Assembly (NCBI RefSeq): GCF_011617245.1 | Contig: NZ_CP050152.1 | Location: forward strand, 1,116,001-1,180,000 | Reading direction: 5' to 3' | Length of the DNA stretch: 64,000 nucleotides | Source: Brevibacterium atlanticum | GTDB lineage: Bacteria > Actinomycetota > Actinomycetes > Actinomycetales > Brevibacteriaceae | Shown here: positions 35,658 to 46,350 of the stretch, piece after piece | How the letters are laid out: the number at the start of each line of letters is the position of its first letter | How positions within the stretch are numbered: the first letter of the stretch is position 1 | Translations under genes and position numbers: made by a program | The notes under the pieces: model-generated | What the model saw: the letters and a program-made list of their open reading frames with translations, nothing else | The model's database searches: none | Told to the model about the DNA's origin: nothing

Positions 35658-35890
35658 TGGTCGAAGAATTCGACTCATCACGCGTCATCTGTCACCTCGA
35701 CGCACTGCTCACACAGAGGGAACTCAGTCTCACCGAGTTGTCCAAGCGCGTCGGCGTCACCCTGGCGAACCTCTCCGTGCTCAAGAACAACCGGGCGAAG
35801 GCCGTGCGCTACTCCACTCTCATTGCCCTGTGCGAGGTCCTCGACTGCCAGCCCGGAGACCTCTTCACGGTGGAACGCCGACCCGGCTGA
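35654..35890 (+). CDS. Cro/CI-type HTH regulator (YozG-like)
   Basis: DNA-binding protein of 77-78 aa, essentially one helix-turn-helix domain: LSLTELSKRVGVTLANLSVL then KAVRYSTLIALCEVLDCQPG-DLF. GTG at 35654 or ATG at 35657, both overlapping the DUF2975 stop. It probably autoregulates through the TATCGATA sites at 34914 and 34940, which is inferred from position. Confidence 0.84.
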   Translation: MMVEEFDSSRVICHLDALLTQRELSLTELSKRVGVTLANLSVLKNNRAKAVRYSTLIALCEVLDCQPGDLFTVERRPG

Positions 35891-36209
35891 GCGGTCGAGG
35901 TCTCGGCCGCTCGCAGGGCCGGCAATATAACGATTTCTGAGCAGGGACTGAGCGGCCGGTGGCCGACCCGGGTCTCGCCCATCAGGACGGCGAACGGACG
36001 GGTCGCCGACAGCCGGCATCCGGCCCGGTCAGAAGCTGTCTGAATGGCGGTCGAAGGTGAACCGAAATGACCTACCTCATACAATGGTCGAGGTGCCGGG
36101 AGCCCGACACGGCTGAAATCCTGATCGATGGAGCACGATACCTCCATGTTTGGAACCATGGAATCGATCGCCTGGCACGGAACTTATCAGCGATAAGGAA
36201 GATACTTCA
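35891..36209. other. Gene-free region upstream of lysC
   Basis: About 320 bp. It contains a -10-like TACAAT at 36080-36085 without a convincing -35 and a ribosome site (AAGGAAG) before the lysC GTG. I see no riboswitch, hairpin or repeat. Confidence 0.45.
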
Positions 36210-38584
<2,375 letters not shown>

Positions 38585-38618
38585 TCGCCGCCTCGGCGAG
38601 GTGATCGCCTGGACCATT

Positions 38619-38650
38619 AACCGCCCGGAAGCACACGCTTCCGGGCGGTT
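38619..38650 (+). terminator. Terminator after lysC-asd
   Basis: Perfect 14-bp stem AACCGCCCGGAAGC / GCTTCCGGGCGGTT with a four-base ACAC loop, then TTTCG. It is the classical position and shape for rho-independent termination, though the T-run is short. Confidence 0.85.
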
Positions 38651-38923
38651 TCGTCGTCTCCTGGTGCGCCGCACCTCCCTCGTTCAAGAGTTCGACCGCT
38701 CGTGGACTGTCCGCGCCTGTCGGCCGGGCTCGTTCAAGCGCCCGCTCGGATGTGGAGTCGTCGACGGTTCCCTATTCGCGCGCGGCCTTGATCGACGACC
38801 AGTGGGCGACGGGCGACGTATAAAAGTGTTGCTATATATAAATATTTATATTAGTGGCGGGCCGCTGATCTGAGTATCGTCTTCGATGTTGCCCACGAAC
38901 GCCCGAGTCCTGAGAGGTCCACC
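38651..38923. promoter_or_regulatory. Upstream region of the zinc importer with AT-rich palindrome
   Basis: The region between the terminator and the binding-protein gene has no ORF of note. At 38836-38851 lies the perfect 16-bp palindrome ATATAAATATTTATAT, strikingly AT-rich in this genome, 73 bp upstream of the ATG. It could be an operator for a metal-responsive repressor (Zur or similar) or part of the promoter. It does not match the actinobacterial Zur consensus I know. Confidence 0.5.
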
Positions 38924-39976
38924 ATGATCCCTTCCCGCATCGCGCTCACCACCGGAGCCATCGCCGCTTCGACATCTTTGGTTCTCAGTGGCTGCGGGGG
39001 AGGAGCTTCCGGCTCGGAATCAGGAGAACTCAAGGTGGTGACCTCGACGAACGTCTATGCCGACATCGTCTCCCAGGTCGCCGGTGATCTCGCCGAGGTG
39101 ACTCCGGTCATCGATGATCCGAGCCAGGACCCGCACGACTATGAAGCGACCACGCAGGACCGTCTCAAGCTGTCCAAGGCCGACCTCGTCGTCGAGAACG
39201 GCGGCGGCTACGACGCTTTCATGACCACGATGCTCGAAGCCTCGGATGCCGACGTCGAGACGATCGATGCTGTGGCGATCTCCGGCCTGCCCGGTTCCGA
39301 AGACCTCGGCAACGAACCTCACGACCACGGTCATGAACACGGCGACGATGAGGACGAGGCCCACGCAGGCGGCCACACCCACGACGAGGGCGACGAGCAT
39401 TCCGAGGACGAGGGCCATGACCACGAAGGCCACGATCATGGGGAGTTCAACGAACATGTGTGGTATTCGGTGCCGACGATGACGAAGCTCGTCGACGAAG
39501 TGGCCGACCACCTCGGCGAGGCCCTGCCGGAGCACAAGGATGACTTCGCTGCGAATGCGAAGGACTACAAGAGTGAACTCGGGGGTCTGCAGGATGATAT
39601 CGATGCGGTGAAGAAGGACCACGGCGGCGAGAAGGCCGCTGCGACCGAACCTGTGCCGCTGTGGCTGTTTGACGATATGGGTCTGGAGAACATCACCTCT
39701 GATGAGTTCCTCGAGGCCGTCGAAGAAGGCAATGATGTGCCGCCTCTGGTGCTCAAGGCCGCGAAGAAGCAGCTCTCCGATGGGGAAGCCGCAGTTCTTG
39801 GTTACAATACTCAAGCAGCGGGTCCGCAGGCGGAAGAGCTTAAGTCCACGGCCGAGGACTCCGATGTTCCGGTCGTCGACCTCGCCGAGACCATGCCGGA
39901 AGGTGAGCACTACACTGACTGGATCGGCGGCTACGTCTCCGATATCTCGACAGCACTCGAAGGACACAAACACTGA
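38924..39976 (+). CDS. znuA: Zinc ABC transporter substrate-binding lipoprotein
   Basis: Cluster A-I metal-binding protein of 350 aa. Lipobox LVLSGC near residue 24. Metal ligands include His in QDPHDYEATTQDRLKL and HVWYSVPTM. A His/Asp/Glu-rich loop spans about residues 128-168 (HDHGHEHGDDEDEAHAGGH and HDHEGHDHGEFNEH), the hallmark of zinc rather than manganese receptors. First gene of znuABC. The znu symbol is by function; specificity is inferred from the His loop. Confidence 0.9.
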   Translation: MIPSRIALTTGAIAASTSLVLSGCGGGASGSESGELKVVTSTNVYADIVSQVAGDLAEVTPVIDDPSQDPHDYEATTQDRLKLSKADLVVENGGGYDAFMTTMLEASDADVETIDAVAISGLPGSEDLGNEPHDHGHEHGDDEDEAHAGGHTHDEGDEHSEDEGHDHEGHDHGEFNEHVWYSVPTMTKLVDEVADHLGEALPEHKDDFAANAKDYKSELGGLQDDIDAVKKDHGGEKAAATEPVPLWLFDDMGLENITSDEFLEAVEEGNDVPPLVLKAAKKQLSDGEAAVLGYNTQAAGPQAEELKSTAEDSDVPVVDLAETMPEGEHYTDWIGGYVSDISTALEGHKH

Positions 39977-39978
39977 CA

Positions 39979-40845
39979 ATGGCAAAAGAATCCGACGCTT
40001 CCGCACCGACATCACTCCGGGAGCCGGTGATTCGCCTGCGCGGGGCCGAACTGCGGTTCGGTCCCCGCGTGCTCTGGCACGACCTCGACCTGGACGTCGC
40101 GCCGGGAGAGTTCGTGGCGGTCCTCGGACCCAACGGCACCGGTAAGACCTCCCTGCTCAAGGTGCTGCTCGGGCAGAACACACTGTCCGCCGGAACGGCC
40201 GAGGTCGGCGGTCGGCAGGTCCATTCGGGCAACCCGGCCATCGGCTACATTCCCCAGCAGCGAGGCATCGATCCGCACACCCCGATGCGCGGGCGCGACC
40301 TCGTGCGGATGGGCATCGACGGTCACAAGTGGGGGATGGGTCTGCTTTCGCGAGGCCGGAAGAAGAAGGTCGACGAGCTGCTCGCCGCTGTCGGTGCTAC
40401 CGACTACGCTGATGCGCCCGCGGGCACCGTCTCCGGCGGTGAGTTGCAGCGACTGCGAGTCGCCCAGTCTTTGGCCAACGATCCTTCGGTGCTGCTGTGC
40501 GATGAACCGCTGCTGTCCCTGGATATGCATCATCAGAAGGTCGTCGCGGCACTGCTCAATGAGCAGCGGGTCGAACGTGACACCGCCGTCGTCTTCGTGA
40601 CCCACGAGATCAACCCGATCCTGCCCTACGTCGACCGGGTCCTCTACATCGTCGGCGGGCACTTCCTCGTCGGCACCCCCGCCGAGGTGATGACCACCGA
40701 GTCTCTGTCGCGCCTCTACGGTTCCCCGGTCGAGGTCGTGCAGGTCGGTGGACGGCTCGTCGTCGTCGGCGGTGAAGAGGAGTGCGTCGACCACCACCAC
40801 ATGCCCGATGAGGACTTCGACGTGAATGCGGCGGTGAACCGATGA
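39979..40845 (+). CDS. znuC: Zinc ABC transporter ATPase
   Basis: ATP-binding subunit of 288 aa. Walker A GPNGTGKTSLLK, Q-loop GYIPQQR, signature VSGGELQRLRVAQSLA, Walker B VLLCDEP (note LLSLDMHH following) and switch His VTHEINP. It starts three bases after the receptor stop and overlaps the permease in ATGA. The C-terminus ends with a short His-containing tail (CVDHHHMPDEDF), perhaps metal-sensing. Confidence 0.92.
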   Translation: MAKESDASAPTSLREPVIRLRGAELRFGPRVLWHDLDLDVAPGEFVAVLGPNGTGKTSLLKVLLGQNTLSAGTAEVGGRQVHSGNPAIGYIPQQRGIDPHTPMRGRDLVRMGIDGHKWGMGLLSRGRKKKVDELLAAVGATDYADAPAGTVSGGELQRLRVAQSLANDPSVLLCDEPLLSLDMHHQKVVAALLNEQRVERDTAVVFVTHEINPILPYVDRVLYIVGGHFLVGTPAEVMTTESLSRLYGSPVEVVQVGGRLVVVGGEEECVDHHHMPDEDFDVNAAVNR

Positions 40846-41753
40846 GCATCACCGAGATCTTCGGCAGCCTCTTCACCTTCGAAGACTATGGCGAACTCGT
40901 CGCGCTGCTGGCGAATTCTCTCATCGCTGCCGCACTGCTCGGCGTCGTCGGGGGTCTCATCAGCGTCTTCGTCATGGCCCGTGACATCCCCTTCGCTGTC
41001 CACGGTGTCTCCGAGCTCTCGTTCGCAGGTGCCGCCTTCGCCCTGCTCATCGGCTTCGACGTCGTCGCCGGGTCGATCGTCGGGTCGATCTTGGCCGCAC
41101 TGATCATCGGCGTCGGAGGAGCCAAGGCTTCGGAGAAGAACGCCATCATCGGTGTGCTCATGCCCTTCGGTCTGGGGTTGGCGATCCTCTTCCTTGCCCT
41201 CTATGACGGGCGGGCGGCAAACAAGTTCGGGCTGCTGACCGGGCAGATCGTCGCGATCACCCCGAGCCAGATCCTCACGCTCATCGTCTGCGCAATCGCG
41301 GTGCTCGTGGTGCTCGCTATCGTGTGGCGACCGCTGATGTTCTCCAGCCTCGACCCCGAGGTGGCCCGGGCCAAGGGCGTGCCGGTTTCGCTGCTGACGA
41401 TCATCTTCATGCTCACCCTCGGACTGGCTGTGGCGCTGAGCGTGCAGGTCGTCGGCGTCCTCCTCGTCCTCGCCCTGCTCATCACCCCGGCGGCCGCGGC
41501 CACGCAGCTCTCGGCCTCCCCGGTGTGGGTGCCGGTGCTCAGCGTGATCTTCGCAGTCACGGCCTCCGTCGGCGGCATCCTCATCGCCCTGGGCTCACCC
41601 GTGGTGCCGATCAGTCCGTTCGTCACGACGATCTCTTTCCTCATCTACTTAGTCTGCCGCCTCGTCGGGGGACGCCGGATGAAGTCCCTGCACCGCCGCC
41701 GCGCCGCCCGAGCGGCCAAAGACCACAACACACCCCAGCCCTCCACCCCCTAA
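40842..41753 (+). CDS. znuB: Zinc ABC transporter permease
   Basis: Membrane permease of 303 aa, eight to nine helices, ABC-3 family. HGVSELSFAGAAFALLIG is the conserved segment near residue 50, and ARAKGVPVSLLTIIFMLTLG contains the ATPase-contact loop. Coupled to the ATPase gene by a four-base overlap. The C-terminal tail is Arg/Lys-rich and cytosolic. A perfect 62-bp palindrome follows directly. Confidence 0.92.
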   Translation: MSITEIFGSLFTFEDYGELVALLANSLIAAALLGVVGGLISVFVMARDIPFAVHGVSELSFAGAAFALLIGFDVVAGSIVGSILAALIIGVGGAKASEKNAIIGVLMPFGLGLAILFLALYDGRAANKFGLLTGQIVAITPSQILTLIVCAIAVLVVLAIVWRPLMFSSLDPEVARAKGVPVSLLTIIFMLTLGLAVALSVQVVGVLLVLALLITPAAAATQLSASPVWVPVLSVIFAVTASVGGILIALGSPVVPISPFVTTISFLIYLVCRLVGGRRMKSLHRRRAARAAKDHNTPQPSTP

Positions 41754-41815
41754 TTGCTACCTGACGGCGGCCCAGCAACCTCGCGCGAGGTTGCTGGGCC
41801 GCCGTCAGGTAGCAA
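41754..41815. terminator. Perfect 62-bp palindrome
   Basis: A 31-base arm is followed at once by its exact reverse complement, centred on GCGC. It begins at the stop of znuB and lies 24 bp before the next gene on the same strand, so it can end the znuABC transcript. Its ends TTGCTACCTGAC share GCTACCTGA with the hairpin at 3896-3963. Perfect symmetry over 62 bp is more than a terminator needs. Confidence 0.75.
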
Positions 41816-41838
41816 CGGGAGGGGATAGAGTTGGGGAA

Positions 41839-42771
41839 ATGAAGAAGCGCGCTCTCCTCGCCGGTGCCCTCGCCGTCCCCGCGGCTGCCGGCATCTGGTG
41901 TGCGGTCATCGAACCGCATCTCTTCGCCATCCGTCGCCATACCCTGCCGATCCTGCCGGCCGGGGCTCAGAGCATCCGCGTCCTGCACGTTGCCGACCTG
42001 CACCTGGCACCCTGGCAGAAGCACCGCGCGGCTTGGGTCAAAGCTCTCACCCGACTTCAGCCGGATCTCGTCGTCAACACCGGTGACAACCTCTCCGCCG
42101 ACATCGTGCCCGAGGTCCTCGACGTCTTCTCCGGCCTCCTCGATATCCCCGGCGTCTTCGTCCTCGGATCCAATGACTTCTTCTCCCCGCAGGCGAAGAA
42201 TCCAGCGAAGTATCTGCGTTCGCCTTCGGAGGTCAAGCACCGGGTCAACCCCGACCTCGACGTCAAGGCCCTCGTTCGCGGGTTCGAAGACGAGTCCGCG
42301 ACGGGCGGGCCAGGTTGGCATCTCCTCGACAACGCCGAGGTTGCCCTGACCATCAAGGGCACCCGCATCGACTTCTCCGGGCTCGGTGACGCCCACATCG
42401 ACCGTGACCGCATCCGGTGGAGTGGGGAAGCGGCGGGCGACGGCGTGCTCGAGCATCCGCGCTTCGACCCGGAGGCCGGTCTCAGGTTGGGCGTGACGCA
42501 TGCCCCGTATTCGCGGACTTTGGAGGCGTTCGCCTCGGCGGGGGCGGATCTCATCATGGCCGGGCATACCCACGGCGGGCAGATCCGAGTGCCCTTCTGG
42601 GGGGCTCCGGTGACGAACTGCGATATGGATCGGACACGCGCGAGAGGTGTCTTTTCCTATCGTGGCAGCCTCGTCGAGATCTCCGCCGGCCTCGGCTTCT
42701 CACCGTACTCACCAGTGCGTTTCGCGTGCCGACCGGAAGTCAGTGTCCTCGAACTCGTCGCCGGAGCCTGA
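41839..42771 (+). CDS. Membrane-anchored metallophosphoesterase
   Basis: Calcineurin-like phosphoesterase of 310 aa. One hydrophobic N-terminal anchor (ALLAGALAVPAAAGIWCAV). Metal-ligand motifs: HVADLHLAPW, NTGDNLS, GSNDFF (Asn-Asp in place of GNHD), GVTHAPYS and MAGHTHGGQIR. This is the YkuE-like group acting outside or at the membrane. The ATG at 41839 has TTGGGG upstream. Natural substrate unknown. Confidence 0.86.
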   Translation: MKKRALLAGALAVPAAAGIWCAVIEPHLFAIRRHTLPILPAGAQSIRVLHVADLHLAPWQKHRAAWVKALTRLQPDLVVNTGDNLSADIVPEVLDVFSGLLDIPGVFVLGSNDFFSPQAKNPAKYLRSPSEVKHRVNPDLDVKALVRGFEDESATGGPGWHLLDNAEVALTIKGTRIDFSGLGDAHIDRDRIRWSGEAAGDGVLEHPRFDPEAGLRLGVTHAPYSRTLEAFASAGADLIMAGHTHGGQIRVPFWGAPVTNCDMDRTRARGVFSYRGSLVEISAGLGFSPYSPVRFACRPEVSVLELVAGA

Positions 42772-42826
42772 CCCGTTCAGCGGTTTCTGAAGATTTGCAC
42801 AAGGCGAATTCGCTAAACTTGCTCTC

Positions 42827-45190
42827 ATGGTGTCTCCTGAGTCAAACCCCACTCCGACCAAGATGGGCGCGTTCATGCAGTTCGTGGCCGTCAGCGCGGT
42901 GGCCGGCATCGTCGCCGCCGGTCTTGCCATCCCCGGAGTCGGCGTAGCCACAGCCAGTGCGAACAGTGCGGTCGAGATCTTCGATTCGCTTCCCGCCACC
43001 TTGGAGATCAAGGACCTCGGCGAGAAGTCGACGATGCTCGCCTCCGATGGCTCCGAGCTTGCAGAGTTCTACTGGCAGAACCGCCAAGAGGTGCCGCTGG
43101 ATAAGATCTCGGACAATATGCAGAATGCGACGATCGCCGTTGAGGACTATCGGTACTTCGAACACGGCGGCGTCGATATCGAGGGCATCGCCCGTGCAGC
43201 GGTGCACAATCTGGTGTCCTCGACGACTCAGGGCGGATCGACACTGACCCAGCAGTACGTGAAGAACGTGCTCGCCGAGAACGCCCACGCCGAGGAGAAC
43301 GAAGAAGGCGTTGCAGCGGCGAAGGAGTCCGAAGGCACCGCCGGCTACGCGCGTAAGCTGCGCGAGGCCAAGCTCGCTGTCGCAGTTGAGAAGAAGTACG
43401 ACAAGAAGGAAATTCTCAACCGCTACATGAACATCAACAACTACTCGGGATCCCCGAACGTCTACGGCGTCGAAGCCGCGGCCTACAGGTACTGGGGCAT
43501 CCACGCCAAGGATCTCAATATCCAGCAGTCGGCGATGCTCGCCGGCATCGTGCAGAACCCTTCCGCCTTCAACCCGCAGCGGTTCCCTGACCAAGTGCTC
43601 AAGCGCCGCAACACTGTGCTCGGGCAGATGCTCAAGTACGATCACATCACGCAGAAGGAATACGACAAGGCGGTCAAGACCGACCTCGACCTCGACCTGC
43701 ACGAGACGCCGAATGGCTGCTCGGCAGCCAAGAGCAAGGCAGAGTTCTTCTGCAACTACGTACAGAACGTCATCATGAACGATGACACCTTCGGCGACAC
43801 AGCCGATAAGCGACTGGCGTTCCTCCAGCGCGGCGGCCTGACGATCAAAACCAGCCTCAACCCCGATATCCAGAAGATCGCGGACAAAGAGGTCAAGAAG
43901 CGTGTGCCCGTCGGTGACCCCTCCGGCGCCGGTCACGCTCTGGTGACGATCGAACCCGGCACCGGTGAGGTCATCGCGATGGCCGAGAACCGCGAGTACA
44001 CCGCCGGAGAAGTCAAGAAGAAGGACAAGAACAAGAAGACGAGCGTCAACTACACCGTCGACAAGAAGCACAACGGCGGTGGCGGATTCCAGGTCGGTTC
44101 GACGTGGAAACCGTTCGTGCTGGCCACATGGCTGAAGGAGGGCAAGAGCCTCAACACCACGGTCAATGCCACGAAGCGCAACTTCCCGGCGAGTTCGTGG
44201 AAGTACAGTGGCTGCCCGAACATGGGCGGCGACTGGGATCCGAACAATGCTGGTGACGGGCCAGGCAAGGGGTCAATGACCGCGCTCGAAGCGACGAAGA
44301 ATTCGGTCAACACAGGCTTCGCTGCCATGGGCAATCAGCTCAACATGTGCGACATTATGGACACAGCCATGGACCTAGGTATCCGCTACGGCAGCGGCGA
44401 GGCGTTGGACTACAAGGACAAGAACGGGTTCATCCAAGCTTTGTCGCCTTCATCCATCCTCGGTACGACGGAGACGACTCCGATCGCGATGGCTGCGGCA
44501 TTCGCGACCTTCGCGAACGAAGGCGAATTCTGTGGCCCCAAGCCGATTACCGAGATCAAGGACCGCAAGGGTAAGAAACTCGACTTGCCGGGTGAAGGCT
44601 GCAAACGCGTCCTCTCTAAGGACGTCGCCAGAGGAGTCGCCTACGCTCTGACACAGACCTTCAACGGTGGCACGACATCCGGCCTCGGAATCGGCGTGCC
44701 TGCAGGCGCGAAGACCGGTACGACGAACTTCGAAGTCGGCCAGACCTGGCTGCTCGGGTTCACAAAGACCTTGGCGACCGCGGTCTGGACCGGCGACCCG
44801 GCAGGAACCCGCGACTGGCGCACAAACGGCGCCGGTGCAGTGCGCGGTCAGGTCTTCGGTGCCACGATCTCCGGCAAGACCTGGCAGGCGTACATGAGCC
44901 AGGCGGTCAAGGAGACCAAGGGCAACACCGGCTTCCCGAAGCCCAGCAGCAAGTACTTCCAAGGTGGTGGCTCCGGCGGCGGTGGCGGCACCTCGACCAA
45001 CGGCCGCAGCGGCGGCGGCGGTGGTACCGGCGGTGGCGGCGGTAACGGTGGCGGCGGCTCGTCGAACGGCGGCGGTGGCGGCACCGGCGGCGGTGGCGGC
45101 GGCAACAACGGTGGCGGCGGCAACGGCGGCGGAAACGGGGGCGACGGCGGAGGAGACGGCGGCGAAGCTCCCGGCCTCGGAGGGAATTGA
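42827..45190 (+). CDS. Class A penicillin-binding protein
   Basis: Bifunctional peptidoglycan synthase of 787 aa. One membrane anchor (about 17-45). Glycosyltransferase 51 motifs AVEDYRYFEHGGVD and GGSTLTQQYVKN (near 105 and 135). Transpeptidase motifs: SxxK in GSTWKPF (about 424), SVN in KNSVNTGF (about 492) and KTGTT (about 628). A Gly/Ser-rich tail of some 70 residues ends the protein. It builds cell wall on the outer face of the membrane and probably is the PonA-type enzyme; exact paralogue uncertain. Confidence 0.94.
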   Translation: MVSPESNPTPTKMGAFMQFVAVSAVAGIVAAGLAIPGVGVATASANSAVEIFDSLPATLEIKDLGEKSTMLASDGSELAEFYWQNRQEVPLDKISDNMQNATIAVEDYRYFEHGGVDIEGIARAAVHNLVSSTTQGGSTLTQQYVKNVLAENAHAEENEEGVAAAKESEGTAGYARKLREAKLAVAVEKKYDKKEILNRYMNINNYSGSPNVYGVEAAAYRYWGIHAKDLNIQQSAMLAGIVQNPSAFNPQRFPDQVLKRRNTVLGQMLKYDHITQKEYDKAVKTDLDLDLHETPNGCSAAKSKAEFFCNYVQNVIMNDDTFGDTADKRLAFLQRGGLTIKTSLNPDIQKIADKEVKKRVPVGDPSGAGHALVTIEPGTGEVIAMAENREYTAGEVKKKDKNKKTSVNYTVDKKHNGGGGFQVGSTWKPFVLATWLKEGKSLNTTVNATKRNFPASSWKYSGCPNMGGDWDPNNAGDGPGKGSMTALEATKNSVNTGFAAMGNQLNMCDIMDTAMDLGIRYGSGEALDYKDKNGFIQALSPSSILGTTETTPIAMAAAFATFANEGEFCGPKPITEIKDRKGKKLDLPGEGCKRVLSKDVARGVAYALTQTFNGGTTSGLGIGVPAGAKTGTTNFEVGQTWLLGFTKTLATAVWTGDPAGTRDWRTNGAGAVRGQVFGATISGKTWQAYMSQAVKETKGNTGFPKPSSKYFQGGGSGGGGGTSTNGRSGGGGGTGGGGGNGGGGSSNGGGGGTGGGGGGNNGGGGNGGGNGGDGGGDGGEAPGLGGN

Positions 45191-45198
45191 ATATGACT

Positions 45199-45232
45199 AA
45201 GGGTGGACCATGTCCAGACATGGCCCACCCTT
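45199..45232. terminator. Bidirectional hairpin after the PBP gene
   Basis: AAGGGTGGACCATGT and ACATGGCCCACCCTT pair with one mismatch around a four-base loop, between convergent genes. It is followed by TTGC, so termination of the plus-strand transcript is likely. Confidence 0.72.
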
Positions 45233-45252
45233 GCTGTAGCGGTTGTTAGCTG

Positions 45253-45588
45253 TCACACGGCGTATAGCGCGCACCAAGTTTTCTTGCCGACAATTCCATC
45301 TACGGAGAGTCCATGCTTCTTTTGGAAGTCTCGGACCGCCTTTTCAGTCTTAGAACCGAATACTCCATCGGCGGTCACATTCCAAGGGGAGTTTCGATAC
45401 GGGAGACCGCCCTGCATTAGACTAGTTTGCAATCCGAACACAGCTTGCCCGGTGCTACCTCTGCTGATTGTGGGTTGAGAGCTACAGCTCGCTGCTTCCG
45501 CTGGTTGCGGGCTCGTTGCAACTGGAACGGCCACGCCGGCCCCGGTAAGAGCAAGCGTGAGCGTCAGCAATCCGATTACGCGTTTCAT
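45253..45588 (-). CDS. Secreted peptidoglycan-binding protein
   Basis: Exported protein of 111 aa. Signal peptide 1-31 (LLTLTLALTGAGVAV, cleavage near PAEA-A). The mature part is a single peptidoglycan-binding domain 1: STGQAVFGLQTSLMQGGLPY, DGVFGSKTEKAVRDFQKKHG, DGIVGKKTWCAL. Two cysteines flank the domain. AAAGGAGG sits at good distance from the ATG at 45588. It has no catalytic domain, so it probably binds or protects wall. Lower GC than the PBP gene. Confidence 0.85.
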   Translation of the reverse strand: MKRVIGLLTLTLALTGAGVAVPVATSPQPAEAASCSSQPTISRGSTGQAVFGLQTSLMQGGLPYRNSPWNVTADGVFGSKTEKAVRDFQKKHGLSVDGIVGKKTWCALYAV

Positions 45589-46226
45589 TAGTCCTCCTTT
45601 GGATCGGTGGTCGGTACACCTGACCCTACCAGACAAGTTAGCCTGTTCTATGAATTATGCATACGTGGTACATGAAGAGATGTCAGTTGCAAGATCGTCC
45701 GCCCATGTGTCGATGAGCGGCAATATGCTAGTTGCATTGGCCCGTGTGTTCGAAAGAGAAACGCCATGCGGATGCTCTAGCCTGAAATTGATCGCCGCGG
45801 CAGGTCCGTTTGAGATTCCATGGTGGTCGAAAGAGACGACGGCATCGCTTCAAAAACCGTTGAAATTCCCTCCGCGAAATCCGACCTGTTGGAGCGGGGC
45901 GTGTTGGCTGGAGCTGAGTCGAGGGCGCGCGTGAGCGTGAGCCTGGTTCGACCAGTCGTGGAACGTGTGTAGCGCATCGACTCCAATTCATTATGTGCAA
46001 CGCCAGTGGTCCGACTAGTCGTAGTGGGGCCTGAGTGGCGTGAGAGTGGTTGTGGGCAAGTAGTTTCGATCTCGTTGGAATTGCCTTGCTCCTGCACCCA
46101 TAGCGCCGGATAAAACAAAAATCAACCGCTTTCGATTGCTAGTGGACTTGCTTTTTACCTGATAGCGTCGGATTACCAAGTGGTGTCTACGGCGACATGT
46201 GTTGTCGAAATTTGGAGGCGGTATTC
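45589..46226. other. 640-bp region without an intact gene; possible coding remnant
   Basis: No intact gene is supported. The plus strand from about 45650 to 45930 reads MSVARSSAHVSMSGNMLVAL onward with coding-like character, and an adjacent frame (ATG 45820 to TAG 45970-45972) reads MVVERDDGIASKTVEIPS, so an old frameshifted gene is possible. Near 46100-46180 the phrase TAGCG-CGGAT occurs twice. I see no hairpin or IS end. Confidence 0.3.
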
Positions 46227-46350
46227 ATGGCTGGTCGCGAAGACGTAGAAGAGATTCAGAAGTGGCTGAATAGTGTGTTCGGCGATCGTTCGGAGTGGGT
46301 CGCTCTCGACGAGGACGGAATCGCTGGTTGGGGCACGATCCGCGGTCTGA
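46227..46350 (+). pseudogene. PG-binding/DUF1906 hydrolase-like gene, 5' fragment
   Basis: ATG with GGAGG upstream begins MAGREDVEEIQKWLNS and runs in frame for 41 codons until IS copy A at 46351. The rest of the gene lies at 48134-49620. The last 75 bp of this fragment are duplicated at 48059-48133. Removing the IS and one duplicate gives one 536-aa frame. Confidence 0.9.
46276..46350 (+). repeat. 75-bp target duplication, left copy (IS copy A)
   Basis: Identical to 48059-48133 by eye, directly bordering the IS ends. Confidence 0.93.

Noticed and set aside
39300-39460. His/Asp-rich stretch as a separate metallothionein-like gene
   Set aside because: It is the His-rich loop inside the znuA frame, a known feature of zinc receptors.
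44960-45185. Dense GGC-rich repeats at the PBP 3' end as a possible CRISPR or VNTR
   Set aside because: They encode a Gly/Ser tail in frame; units are irregular and there are no spacers. No CRISPR array was seen anywhere in the window.
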